Origin: Aotearoamyces nothofagi
Taxonomy: Eukaryota > Ascomycota > Leotiomycetes > Leotiales > Tympanidaceae
Direction of reading: 5' to 3'
NCBI GenBank assembly: GCA_015345905.1
Contig: JADDTR010000006.1
Span: forward strand, 248,001 to 312,000
DNA length: 64,000 bases
Part shown: positions 11,929 through 22,651 of the stretch, one piece after another
How positions within the stretch are numbered: the stretch's first letter is position 1
Layout of the letters: each line of letters begins with the position of its first letter
Notes under the pieces: generated by a model
Database searches by the model: none
The model's input: only the letters and a program-made list of their open reading frames with translations
What the model was told of the DNA's origin: nothing
Made by a program: the position numbers and the translations under genes

Positions 11929-13007
11929 ATGCGCTTCACTACAGCCAACACTCTGGCAGCATGCATAGCTGTGGCTGCAGCCTTTAAAGATACCTCGCCA
12001 TATATTTTCTTTTCTACATCCGAGTACGTCCTACATCATCGTGCTACGTTCTGAATGCTAATCTAGCCCAGGCTACCGACCACCTCAACAAACCCAAGAC
12101 AGCTCCAGTCTGTAGTAGATATTCTCGAGACTACAAAAGATCTTCTTAACGATTGCCATTCGAATGTTTATGTCATAATCTCGCAGCCCGGTATCAATGC
12201 TGCTGATCTCTCTAGCTCCAAGGCTGTCCCACACTTGAGAAGGGCGATTTCCAGCAAGAACATCAAAACAAGAGTCAGCATTTCAGAGGTCGCTGGCCGG
12301 TTGAGTTCGCAAGAGTTGGAAGCATATCTTGTATCTCAATGTCATACGGAGGTGGTCAGTGTCGATGTAGCAAGTACGTTTTGGCGTTGCCAGATGGAAT
12401 GTCTTGTGGTGCTAACAATCTCCTATAGCTACAAACACCGAGTTGTTCAAGTCTACAGAACAGTTACTTGTGCATGCAGAGTTAGATCCTCTTCCTAGTC
12501 AGGCTTCTGGTAACCGAGAAAGCACACTTGCAAAGAATGGTATACTGATAGATTCGGAAATCCATAAACTTCGCTGATGTATTTAGATGCCCTCATTGAA
12601 TGGATCTTGAGTGCTTTACCTACCACCAGATACACAGTCATGTACACGACAACTCCAAATTCAAGGGCAGTGGTCCATAGCCAGCCATCCTATGAGCCTG
12701 TCTTCCAAGAACCTCTGCATATGGAGATCAAGCGACAATCTGACTTAATAGTCAGGGCCGAGAACAGCACTGTCTCCGACAGACGCCCTCTCTTTGAAAA
12801 GTATCAATTCTTCACGCCAGGTCAGTTAATTCATGAAATTCATTTTCCGATGACTAATAGCTGTTAGGTCTTTTCATGGGACTTTTGGTGACGTTTCTCC
12901 TGCTTTCTATTCTGGCTGTAGCTATCGGCGGGGTGGCCAGCTTAGAGGTGTCATATGGAGCATTTAATAAGGAAATGGGCCCAGCTGCACAGAGAAAAGC
13001 CCAGTAG
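11929..13007 (+). CDS. BIG1: BIG1-like ER membrane protein (V-ATPase Ac45/Voa1 relative)
   Basis: Type I ER membrane protein. In yeast Big1 is needed for normal beta-1,6-glucan, and the family is related to the V-ATPase assembly factor Voa1/Ac45. Exons are 11929-12023, 12072-12373, 12429-12539, 12587-12820 and 12868-13007, 293 aa. Seen: a signal peptide (FTTANTLAACIAVAAAF), SPYIFFSTSE just after it, a lumenal domain with VDILETTKDLL, and one C-terminal membrane segment (GLFMGLLVTFLLLSILAVAI) with a short cytosolic tail ending AAQRKAQ. In intron 1 the acceptor must be the CAG at 12069-12071, because the TAG five bases upstream would bring an early stop. Confidence 0.85.
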
Positions 13008-13308
13008 GTATCGGGTGTTTGGCTCTGTATTAGCTATGCGAGTGTATATTGTAGTGATCTTAGAAGGCGTTCGGTGGTCGACACTTCAATGGCCATTGAT
13101 ATCGCAAATATTACCATGTGAATCGATTTTCGAGAGTGCACCTGATTATGAATGTGATGCATTTTTAAAAATTGAGTAGCACTCTCAGGCCTGTTTCCTC
13201 CTAGAAGCATGTTTCAATGCTTGACCGTCCCGTCCCTCACACCCAAAACTCCATCGCTATGCCAGTAAATCAAGATTTATGATATAGAATCATGACCTCT
13301 CTGCCCTC
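13008..13308. other. convergent gap, BIG1 / FCF1
   Basis: About 300 bp containing the two 3' ends. No coding or RNA signal was seen. Confidence 0.6.
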
Positions 13309-14005
13309 TTATTTCTCAGGTGCATCTGGTAATCTCTCAATCACATACTTTCCCCTGGCCACACTCATAATCGGGACTCCGGGAATCTTCCTTACTATCA
13401 AATTATCAGTATTATTCTACCAAGAAAATTTAGGCTAAGTAGAGTGACTTACTTCTCCGTTTAAGGTCGCGATCGTTTGTCGCTACGATGTAGATCTTGT
13501 TCTTCATCACACGATCCGTTATGCAATCGTCGGCATAGGTGCCCTTGTGATCACACTGAAGCCTTTCCCAACGCTCGTCCCGGGCAATCTGGAGGGCGAT
13601 TTTGTACTTCGGCCCCAATTTCTCCAATTCGGCCATGCAACAACTTGTAATCTGGACGTTGCACTTTGCATATAGACAATCCATCATAGATTCGAGCAGA
13701 TTTAGTTTCCTTTGGACCGTGTGCGAGAGAAAATTCGTGTCCACGAGGACGTTGTACGGGGGCACCAGCGCGGTGTTATACTGGAAGAACAAAGCAGAGG
13801 AGACCTGAGGACTTTGAGAGAGTTAGTATAAGGGTAGCAGCAGTTAGATAGGGCCAGCATACATTTCGCGCACTATCTCGTTTCCAGCAGCCTTCTTCTT
13901 GCCTTCTATTTCTCCCTTATCTTGGTTCTTCTTGAGTCTGGCATCGCGCTGGCCGATCACTCTTTTGACCTGGCCAAATTTGCGGGTTTTCTTTGCAACA
14001 CCCAT
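13309..14005 (-). CDS. FCF1: FCF1, PIN-domain protein of the SSU processome
   Basis: Nucleolar protein required for early pre-rRNA cleavages (A0, A1, A2) leading to 18S rRNA. Exons are 14005-13863, 13811-13453 and 13394-13309, 195 aa, almost the yeast length (189). The N-terminal basic segment MGVAKKTRKFGQVKRVIG leads to the conserved PQVSSALFFQYNTAL. The PIN domain shows LVDTNFLSHTV, CMAELEKLG, DDCITDRV and ATNDRDLKRR. The C-terminus is IMSVARGKYVIERLPDAPEK. At the second exon two AG acceptors lie 7 nt apart; only the upstream one keeps frame. Confidence 0.95.
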
Positions 14006-14612
14006 GATTCAGAAGCTTCTTTTCTGAGTGGTGTTGGGTTCTGGGCTGTGGCGGTTCAAATTTGGCGATAATTCAAACTTCGCTATCTTCGATATAAATT
14101 TCTTGTCGGCGTTTCGAAGCCGCCGCTCCGTTCCCTCGCCAACCTAATTATAGCTCAGTGCATGCTAAGATCCCCATATTACGAGGCTGCTAGAAAACAG
14201 AACCAGTACTAGGCAATCGAGGGCGAACACCTCCACTATTACTTCTCGAAACGAATACCGTCATTAACCTCTATTTTCAGCTTTGATCAATTCGACTACA
14301 TTTGTGGACATTATAGTGCTATTGCTGTGCGTTTTGCGGCTAGCGAGATATACTGTTGTCTTTATGAACCAAAGATCAGGAGAACCGCTGCGAAGTCTGA
14401 TAGCCACGACCATATTACGATCAACAGCCGCCTTAAGGCACTAACCACCACAATTCAACATCTCATCCCGACCGTTAGGACTCGAACTTTACTAGATCCG
14501 ACAGCTTCTGTAGTAACCCCCTTATTCGCAGATTCTGGCTGTAACCCTTGCTTCGAGGCGAGGCCAACAACTTCCCACGTCTTTGATCGTTTGGAGTTCA
14601 ACATCACCCATT
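14006..14612. promoter_or_regulatory. shared divergent promoter, FCF1 / CSI2-like gene
   Basis: A 607-bp gap. The part next to the CSI2-like gene is open in one frame without an ATG and is likely its leader. A sequence resembling a tRNA A-box (14152-14165) has no matching B-box and was not called. Confidence 0.5.
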
Positions 14613-15710
14613 ATGAGGCTGCTGCAGAGATTACCAGCAGTGTCTGCTCCTCTGTTGACTCTTCTGACAGTAGCATTGCTCTCTGGTACAGCCTCTGCAT
14701 CTTCGACAACTCAAACGGATGACAGCGATAGCAGCGGAACTGCGGCTGCTACAACGACTGCTGCTGGCTCATCTGCTACTGCTACCGATAGCACCGCTGC
14801 AGCTTCCGCTACAAGTTCGGCCAGCAATTCAGTTATCACAGGTAGTACGGCATCAGCATCTGCTTCACAAAGTGGTTCTAGTTCCAGCGGCAGCAGCTTG
14901 CCCTCGATCACTTCTAGCTCTACCTCTACCTCAGCGAGTGCAGCATATAGTTATCCACCGGCTTCTGTTCCTCCGACGTCAAATGCGCCATATATGCAAG
15001 TTTCAAATTATCCTGCCGGCACTGTCTTTATTGCTGTAGGAGCTGTACTCGGTTTGCTAGCCCTATCTGTTTTGTTGTGGCGAGGTATTATTGCCTGGTC
15101 ACTTCATCGATCCGTCAGACGCGCAGCTATGCAACAGGACATGGCGGACACGAAGGCCTTATTCCGCACCCCTGCAGCACCGATGTACAAATACACAGAC
15201 CGAGCAGAGTCAACACATTCGTTGGCCAATATTGCTGGAAAGGGTGGGAAGAAAGGAAGGAATGTAACAGGAGTCGCGCCAACAGACACGTCTTCGTTAT
15301 TCTTCTCGCCCACAGCTGGTGCAGCTGGTGGTGCTGGAATGATGATTCCTGGAAATCGCACATCGAGTTACCTCCCAGCAGGTTATTACGCAGCAGGCGC
15401 ATCAACACCTGGCAGTGGCTCTAATGTTGCACATATTGGCACGGGACACTCGCCACAATCATCTAGGGAAGCCATCTCGCTGTCGAACTTGAGACCACAA
15501 TCACAAAGCTATTCCAGGACAATGGACGTAGGGCCTAGTCCTCCAGACTCACCATCCTTTCATCCACAAGATGGAAACACAAGTTCTAGCACACTCGATG
15601 TTGGCCGGCTGCCGAATGGTAGAGCACCGTCGGCGTATCTTGACGATCTGTTTGACGGGGCAGGAGGAGCGGTTCCTGGACAGCATCCACAGAACGGCAG
15701 GAGGTTCTGA
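14613..15710 (+). CDS. CSI2: CSI2-like single-pass membrane protein
   Basis: Plasma-membrane or septum-associated protein; yeast Csi2 is linked to chitin synthesis, though its biochemical role is unknown. Single exon, 365 aa, starting at the first ATG (MRLLQRLPAVSAPLL). Order: signal peptide (about 1-30), an ectodomain very rich in Ser, Thr and Ala and probably O-mannosylated, the conserved PPTSNAPYMQVSNYPAGT, one membrane helix (VFIAVGAVLGLLALSVLLW), a basic juxtamembrane RSVRRAAMQQ, then a disordered cytosolic tail with repeated SP/PP pairs. Call by the juxtamembrane motif; the rest is low complexity. Confidence 0.75.
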   Translation: MRLLQRLPAVSAPLLTLLTVALLSGTASASSTTQTDDSDSSGTAAATTTAAGSSATATDSTAAASATSSASNSVITGSTASASASQSGSSSSGSSLPSITSSSTSTSASAAYSYPPASVPPTSNAPYMQVSNYPAGTVFIAVGAVLGLLALSVLLWRGIIAWSLHRSVRRAAMQQDMADTKALFRTPAAPMYKYTDRAESTHSLANIAGKGGKKGRNVTGVAPTDTSSLFFSPTAGAAGGAGMMIPGNRTSSYLPAGYYAAGASTPGSGSNVAHIGTGHSPQSSREAISLSNLRPQSQSYSRTMDVGPSPPDSPSFHPQDGNTSSSTLDVGRLPNGRAPSAYLDDLFDGAGGAVPGQHPQNGRRF

Positions 15711-17469
15711 GATTTGCGTTGCGGAATGTAAATTTGAAGGTACTGAAGATGCGGTTGCATAGCACAAGGTAATCGAATGCGTTCTTGTATATGACACGGG
15801 CGTTGCTGCATAATAGGCGATTGGGTTAGCATTAGCAATGGATTTGTATGGACGGAGGAGACAAAGATGGGACTTCTGTGCCTTGGCAAGAAAGGGACGG
15901 CGGGTGAACAGACTGCAGAAGTGGCAGGATGCCCAGAATGATGGTATTAGCGTACATAATGAGTAACACGAGAGCCACGTTTCTACCTTTTGATACTTAT
16001 GTTCTTGCAATTTAAGAAATGATGTATAGCTGTCTTCCTACGTTGAGGACAGGAAAGACGAAAGGAATGGCAAGTCGAAGTCCCGGGCCTTCTGTAACAG
16101 CAGCACTTCTCGCTCGCATGGGAGCAGCCCGAGAGAGATACGCATGCGAGGAGTTCGGGATCACGCCTTCTGAGCCAGTAATCAGATTGAGCGATTGATT
16201 GCTAGCCCTCGCCGGTGCCGGCCTGCTGTAGTCGGTCGAGTAGAGTGTAGATAGATACAGTACCTACGGAGTAACGGGGCCAACTCCGTATCCGGATCCG
16301 TGCCTGGCGGGCTGATGTCAGGTGAGGAGGCTGCTGGCATGCTGGGACGGACGGGCTATCCAACAAGGCAGGTAGGCAGACAGGCCGATGGGCAGTGCAC
16401 GAATACAACCCGATAGCACATACTGCACCTACACTTACACTGCACAGTACATGCATGCCTGCGCAGGATACCTTAGGCACCAGCGACCGGACAAGGACGG
16501 CGGAAGAAAGCCAGCGGAGATAACGGCGCCGGCCAAGCCTGCAAGCCCGTATCTCAGCCAGTCCCACCCAAATCGGCAAGATCAGGGCAGCCTGGGCCAG
16601 CTAAGCCTTTTCCCATCGGAGCTTCTCCGCACCGATTGTCCGCGATCCGCACGGCGCACAGGTGGCTCGGTACGAAGCGAAAGCTTCTCTGGGGCACTGC
16701 ATTGCTGGGCGGGCAATATCCCGTACGCATACACGCAAAGATGGGCGTGGTGGAGGCGCGGGTGGCAGAAAGAGGTGGCACGAACATCCAAAGAAGCATC
16801 ATTCTTGCAGCCCCGCAGCGCGACAGGAACCACCTCGCATCGGCTGAGGTCTGAGCAGCATCATGATGCATTGGAAGCCGGTTCACGTACTGCACTGAAC
16901 CGGCATGGAATGGGATGTCCGATATCCTGGCCTAGCACCACTCTGGCGCGCTGCCCATCTCTCGGACTTAGCAGCGAAGAAGCATGACTAAGGCACCCGC
17001 TATCAGTGCGGGCCTGTCGAAGCCTGAGTCGGGGCCTGAGTCATCCTCCTCGCCCGTCTGATAGCGGAAATCAGTTACGAGTTAGTGAGTAGGGACATAC
17101 CTGCCCTGCGCCGTCCAGGCAGGCACGGCGCTGGAGACAAGGCGGTCAGGCCAGATCGAAGCACTCCGCCTGATAAGAGTGTCTGCCAGTCGGATGCATG
17201 CAAATAAATTATAAGTGCCACGCCCCCCCATACATATTTCCGTAGTCTTGAGCTTCCATCTTCGTTGCTGCAGCTTATGTCGCATCTCTCTCCCCCCCTC
17301 GGCCTCTCTGTTGACCTCCTCAAGTAGAGCAGGCTATAGGCTACACCACAGTACGCTGCAGGCGGTTACAAGAGCACGTCACTGCGAGGTCCGAGCTGGT
17401 TAGCGATCGATTGGCGATCGATCCATCTATCAACCGTAGCCCACGTGAGCCTCTGAGTTTGCTGCTGAC
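15711..17469. promoter_or_regulatory. long GC-rich upstream region of the ABC transporter gene
   Basis: A 1.76-kb gap, unusually long for this dense part of the window. From about 16200 to 17100 it is visibly more GC-rich than its surroundings and full of short palindromes. Open frames here overlap each other on both strands, as GC-rich non-coding DNA does, and none resembles a protein. It probably serves as promoter and leader of the downstream transporter. Confidence 0.5.
16265..16297. promoter_or_regulatory. perfect inverted repeat with CGG/CCG half-sites
   Basis: TACGGAGT, a 10-nt spacer, then ACTCCGTA: two perfect 8-bp arms at 16265-16272 and 16283-16290. A second palindrome, ATCCGGAT (16290-16297), abuts it. 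CGG/CCG dyads are the usual target shape of fungal Zn2Cys6 activators, which often control ABC drug pumps. Function is inferred. Confidence 0.35.
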
Positions 17470-20400
17470 ATGTCTCGGCCAAACGATACGCCCGATTACA
17501 AGACGACAGATCCGATTGGCGCAGTCAGCAGCACAAACAGGCCCGAGCCGTTGGCCACAGACGAGGAAAAGGACATTGTCGAGAGGGAAATAGAACTCGA
17601 GCATGAGCACAGCCGTGGAGGCAGCTATGAAGCCGCCGCAATGGGAGGCGGGGAGAAGAGACCGGCGCTGGGAGAGACCGTGCAGTCGTGCGCGACAAAT
17701 ACAAGTGCGGCCACTGGAGTGACAGAATCACACATCCCAATACCTGCAGAGGAGAAATCATGGCGCCGAAGGATAAACCCAATGCGATGGGGTGGGATCC
17801 CGCCAGTGCCAAAGGAAAGGGCCGTCTCGAGAGAATATTATGCACCGTGGTGGAGTCTGCTGACCTTTCAGTGGGTGGCACCGCTGATGGCCGTAAGTTG
17901 TAGAAGGGGACCCGGGTGAAGGAGAGAAGACGACGTGCTAACTAAGACCTCAGGTGGGATACAAACGGTCGTTGGAACACAATGACATATGGCTTGTCAA
18001 TCCCGATAGATCGGCCGACATTATGACGACGAAACTGAAGACCTCTTTTAATCAACGGGTTGGGCGCGGCGACAAAAACCCGCTGTTGTGGGCCATGTTT
18101 GATACTTTTAGGATTGAGTTCTTGATTGGAGGAGTATGTCGATTATTCGCCGACATCTTCCAGGTCTTGTCTCCCTTTACCCTGCGATATCTTATCCAGT
18201 TTGCAACGGATGCGTACAATGCCCAGCGACAAGGCCTGCCCGCTCCACATATCGGATATGGACTTGGATTGACCTTTGGAGTCACCGGGATGCAAATTCT
18301 TCAGAGTCTCGGGACGAATCACTTTATTCACCGTGGCATGATGGTCGGAGGACAATCTCGAGCAGTTCTCATATCGATAATCTTCGAAAAGTCAATGAGG
18401 ATATCTGGGCGTGCCAAAGCAGGCGGTCGTGCTATTAGCGAGGGACCCGAAACTTTGGCAGAACATGATAGGGACGCCAACAATGAAAAGGAGGCAAAGC
18501 ACGCCAAGAAATCCGGCAAGCAACCAGAAAGTCAAGGACGAGGAGTTGCCGGGGACGGGCTGGGGTGGGGAAATGGGAGAGTCATCAATCTTATGTCTGT
18601 CGATACTTATCGCATTGATCAGGCATCCGGCATGCTTCATTTGATATGGACAGCACCAATTGCGTGTCTCATCACGCTGATTCTACTCCTTGTGAATCTA
18701 CACGAAAGCGCTCTTTCTGGATTTGGCCTGCTCGTGATCGGTATGCCAATTCTCACAAAAGTTATTCAAGTCCTATTCCAGAAGAGAAAAATTATCAACA
18801 AGGTCACGGATCAGCGTGTTAGCCTGACTCAGGAGATCTTGCAAGCTGTCAAATTCGTCAAATACTTTGGATGGGAGACATCCTTTCTCGCACGTCTTGG
18901 AGATATTCGAAATAGGGAAATCCGCGCAATTCAGGTTCTGTTGGCAATCCGAAACGGTATTAATGCTGTGTCAATGTCTTTACCAGTCTTCGCATCGATG
19001 CTGTCTTTTATTACATTTTCCCTCACGGACAACTCTCTCAGTGCAGCCAAAGTCTTCTCTTCCCTTGCGCTCTTCAATTCGTTGAGGATGCCTCTCAACC
19101 TGTTGCCCCTAGTTATCGGTCAGGTTGTAGATGCATGGGATTCTGTTAGCCGGATTCAAGAGTATCTTCTTTCTGAAGATCAACCAGATGAGGCCATTTG
19201 GGATATCAAGGGAGAACATGCCATAGAAATGAATGGTGCTAGCTTTACTTGGGAGCGTACAGTCACTCAGGATCCCGATGCCAAGCCTGGGAAACCGCAT
19301 AGCAAGGGAGAAATCAAGGAGGAGAAGAAAGCGAACAAGCAAGCTGTGAAAGATGAGAAGGCTGCAAAGGTTGCGAATAATTCTGGAGTGCTGACTCCAG
19401 ATACTGCCAGTACCCTTGTTGAAGATCGACCGCCATTCACACTTCAGGATTTGAACTTTACGATTGGTCGAAATGAGTTGGTGGCTGTTATTGGTAGTGT
19501 TGGTTCAGGTAAGAGTTCCCTGCTCGCTGCGTTAGCAGGTGATATGCGTAAGACTGGTGGTGAGGTTATCCTGGGTGCCGATCGTGCATTCTGTCCGCAA
19601 TATGCCTGGATTCAAAATGCGACAGTGAGAGAAAATATCATCTTCGGGAAAGATATGGACAGTCAGTGGTACCAAAGTGTAATAGATGCGTGTGCCCTGG
19701 CACCAGATCTCGAGATGTTGCCCAATGGTGATAGGACTGAGATTGGTGAGCGTGGTATTACAGTATCAGGAGGACAAAAGCAGAGATTGAATATTGCTCG
19801 AGCAATATACTTTGACGCTGATATAATTCTTATGGATGATCCCCTAAGTGCCGTGGATGCCCATGTTGGCCGGCATATTTTTGACAACGCCATCAGCGGG
19901 CTTCTCAAAGACAAATGCAGGATCCTGGCAACTCATCAACTTTGGGTGTTGAGTCGCTGTGACAGAATTATTTGGTTGGAAGACGGAAAGATCCAGGCAC
20001 TCGATACATTCGAGAACCTTATGGCTCAGAACAAAGGATTTCGGTGTATGATGGAGACTACGGCTGTTGATGAAAAACATGAAGAAGCTGATCATGTCAA
20101 CGACGACGAAGTTGAGGAGGAAAAGAAGGTTGTCAAGAAAGAAAAGAAGGGTGCTACTTTGATGCAAGCCGAAGAACGTGCAGTCAAGAGTGTCCCGTGG
20201 TCTGTGTACTCCTCATATATACGATCATCAGGCACCATCTTCAACGCCGCTATCGTCATTGGTCTCCTCATGCTTGCACAAGGAGGAAACATCGCCACCA
20301 GCTTATGGCTTTCCTATTGGACATCTGATAAGTTTGGCTATAGTACTGGAGCTTATATTGGCATTTACGCCGCCCTTGGTGTATCGCAGGCTACTTTTAT

Positions 20401-21996
20401 GTTCCTCTTCTCACTGGCACTGACTATGTTTGGGACGATTTCGAGTAAAGTCATGCTTACTAGAGCTATCACTCGTACACTTCGAGCACCGATGTCTTTC
20501 TTCGATACTACGCCTCTCGGCAGGATTACAAACCGCTTCTCGAGAGATGTTGATACCATGGACAATTTCCTAACGGATGCTATGCGGATGTACTTGATCA
20601 CAATAGCTATGATCAGTGCAGTATTTATCTTGATCATAGCCTATTTCTACTACGTAAGTCATATCTTCTTTTTGTTTTACTGAAGCTAACATCTCAGTTC
20701 GCCATCGCTATCGTACCACTGTTCTTCATATTTCTCATCGCGGCATCGTACTACCGTGCCTCAGCTCGGGAAATGAAGAGATATGAGGCGGTACTTCGCT
20801 CGACTGTCTTTGCGAAATTTAACGAAGGTCTCTCAGGCACAGCCTGCATTCGTGCGTACGGTTTACAGAATCGGTTTATCGTCGACATGCGAGAGTCGAT
20901 TGACGAGATGGACAGCGCGTATTTCCTGACCTTTTCCAATCAACGTTGGCTTTCTGTTCGTTTGGATTGCATCGGCAATCTTCTCGTCTTTACTACCGGT
21001 ATTCTTGTTGTGACATCCCGCTTCGATGTGTCACCTTCTACCTCGGGTCTGGTTCTGAGTTATATTCTCTCGATTGTCCAAATGATACAAATGTCTGTCC
21101 GTCAACTTGCTGAAGTGGAAAACGGGATGAATGCTACGGAGCGTATACATTACTACGGTACGGAACTCGAGGAAGAGGCGCCACTGCACACAATTGAAGT
21201 TAGGGAATCGTGGCCGGAGAAAGGCGAGATTATCTTCAACGATGTCCAGATGCGATACCGTGCGAAGTTACCGCTTGTATTGCAAGGCCTCACGATGCAC
21301 GTTAAGGGCGGCGAAAGAATCGGAGTCGTTGGTAGGACTGGTGCTGGGAAGTCAAGTATCATGACTACTCTTTTCCGTCTGGTCGAGCTGTCAGGTGGAT
21401 CCATCACTATTGATGGTGTGGACATCTCCAAGATTGGCTTGCATGATCTGCGATCGCGACTAGCCATCATCCCACAAGATCCCACACTCTTCAAAGGCAC
21501 GATCCGCTCAAACCTCGACCCTTTCAGCGAACACACCGATCTCGAACTCTGGTCTGCGCTCCGCCAATCCGATCTCATCTCACCGGAAGCCAGTCTCGAC
21601 GACAAGTCCCCCGGCCGCATCCACCTCGACGGCATCGTCGAAGAAGAAGGCCTGAACTTCAGTCTCGGCCAGCGCCAACTCATGGCTCTGGCGCGAGCAC
21701 TGGTGCGCGGCAGTCAAATCATCGTATGTGACGAGGCAACCAGCAGCGTAGACATGGAAACAGACGACAAGATCCAGCACACGATCGCGACAGGATTCAA
21801 GGGCAAGACTCTCCTCTGCATCGCGCATCGGCTGCGCACCATCATCAACTACGACCGCATCTGTGTCATGGACCAGGGCCGGATCGCGGAGCTTGATACG
21901 CCGTGGAGCCTGTACGAGCAAGGAGGCATCTTCAGAAGCATGTGCGAACGGGGCGGCATTCGCGTAGAGGATTTCGAAGCGAGGCCGAAGGGTTAG
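17470..21996 (+). CDS. YOR1: ABCC-family full ABC transporter, Yor1-like
   Basis: ATP-driven exporter of organic anions and drugs of the MRP/CFTR family; Yor1 exports oligomycin and phospholipids at the plasma membrane. Exons are 17470-17892, 17954-20653 and 20698-21996, 1473 aa, matching Yor1 (1477). Order: cytosolic N-terminus with RINPMRWG and FQWVAPLM, TMD1, NBD1 with Walker A GSVGSGKSS near residue 655, signature VSGGQKQR and Walker B IILMDDPLSAVD, then TMD2, then NBD2 with GRTGAGKSS near 1253, signature FSLGQRQL and IIVCDEATSSVD. There is no N-terminal TMD0. NBD1 has Asp after its Walker B aspartate where NBD2 has Glu, the usual degenerate site of this family. Codons become clearly more GC-rich in the last 500 bp. 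Substrate is unknown. Confidence 0.93.
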
Positions 21997-22651
21997 TGAG
22001 AGATATGTTCTGGTGTGATGTGTCCTGGTGTGTGTGTCCTGATGTGGCCGTGATGGAGTTTCTGGGGAATGAAAATGGGCATCCGAGGATTTTGGATTTT
22101 GATAAATAGACGATATATACGCCATACCATACATACATACCTACATACATTTGATCTGATCCGTTGCCGGCGTCGTCAGATATGGGCGTGATGCACGAGT
22201 ATACAATAGCTAGCCTGTAGCGAAGCAGAGCGGGACCTACATAATGCATACGATGATTGAGATACAAAAGAAGAAAGAAAGAAAGAGACCTCAGATCTGA
22301 CATGGTCCTGTTTTGCTTGTGAATGGGGCGCTTGTACTTGTATATGGCTCGGGCAACATGGACTGCTGTCTGCAGCCTGCGACCGACTAATGGATAGATA
22401 GATCCTTTTGACAGACATGCGTTCCACAAAAAGGTTCCAGAAATGTGATCAATAGCCTAATATTGAATCTAAGCCTCGCTTTACTTTCTAGTCCGACTAC
22501 GCCCGCCACATAATATCTCCATAGGATTTTTCAGACTCCAAACACCACCAGACCAGCCCCTGTGATGATACATTAATACATTCCATACCACCCCATCTCG
22601 TCCTATTCCGTTCAGTTCCATTGCAATCCACCCTGAAATGACATTGAACCC
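21997..22651. other. convergent gap, YOR1-like / IES1
   Basis: 655 bp with both 3' ends. A short CATA/CTA-type simple repeat lies at about 22127-22150. No gene was seen. Confidence 0.6.

Noticed and set aside
14152-14165. Sequence resembling a tRNA A-box.
   Set aside because: No B-box at a proper distance and no cloverleaf pairing.
14467-14500. A minus-strand match to a tRNA B-box core (GTTCGAGTCC).
   Set aside because: No A-box upstream and no T-stem pairing; it lies in the leader of the CSI2-like gene.
16202-16987. Several overlapping frames of 80-200 codons on both strands ahead of the ABC transporter.
   Set aside because: They overlap each other in the GC-rich promoter region and show no recognisable domain or codon bias.
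17470-21996. Secondary-metabolite cluster around the ABC transporter.
   Set aside because: Neighbours are housekeeping genes (CSI2-like, IES1); no synthase, tailoring enzyme or cluster regulator is nearby.
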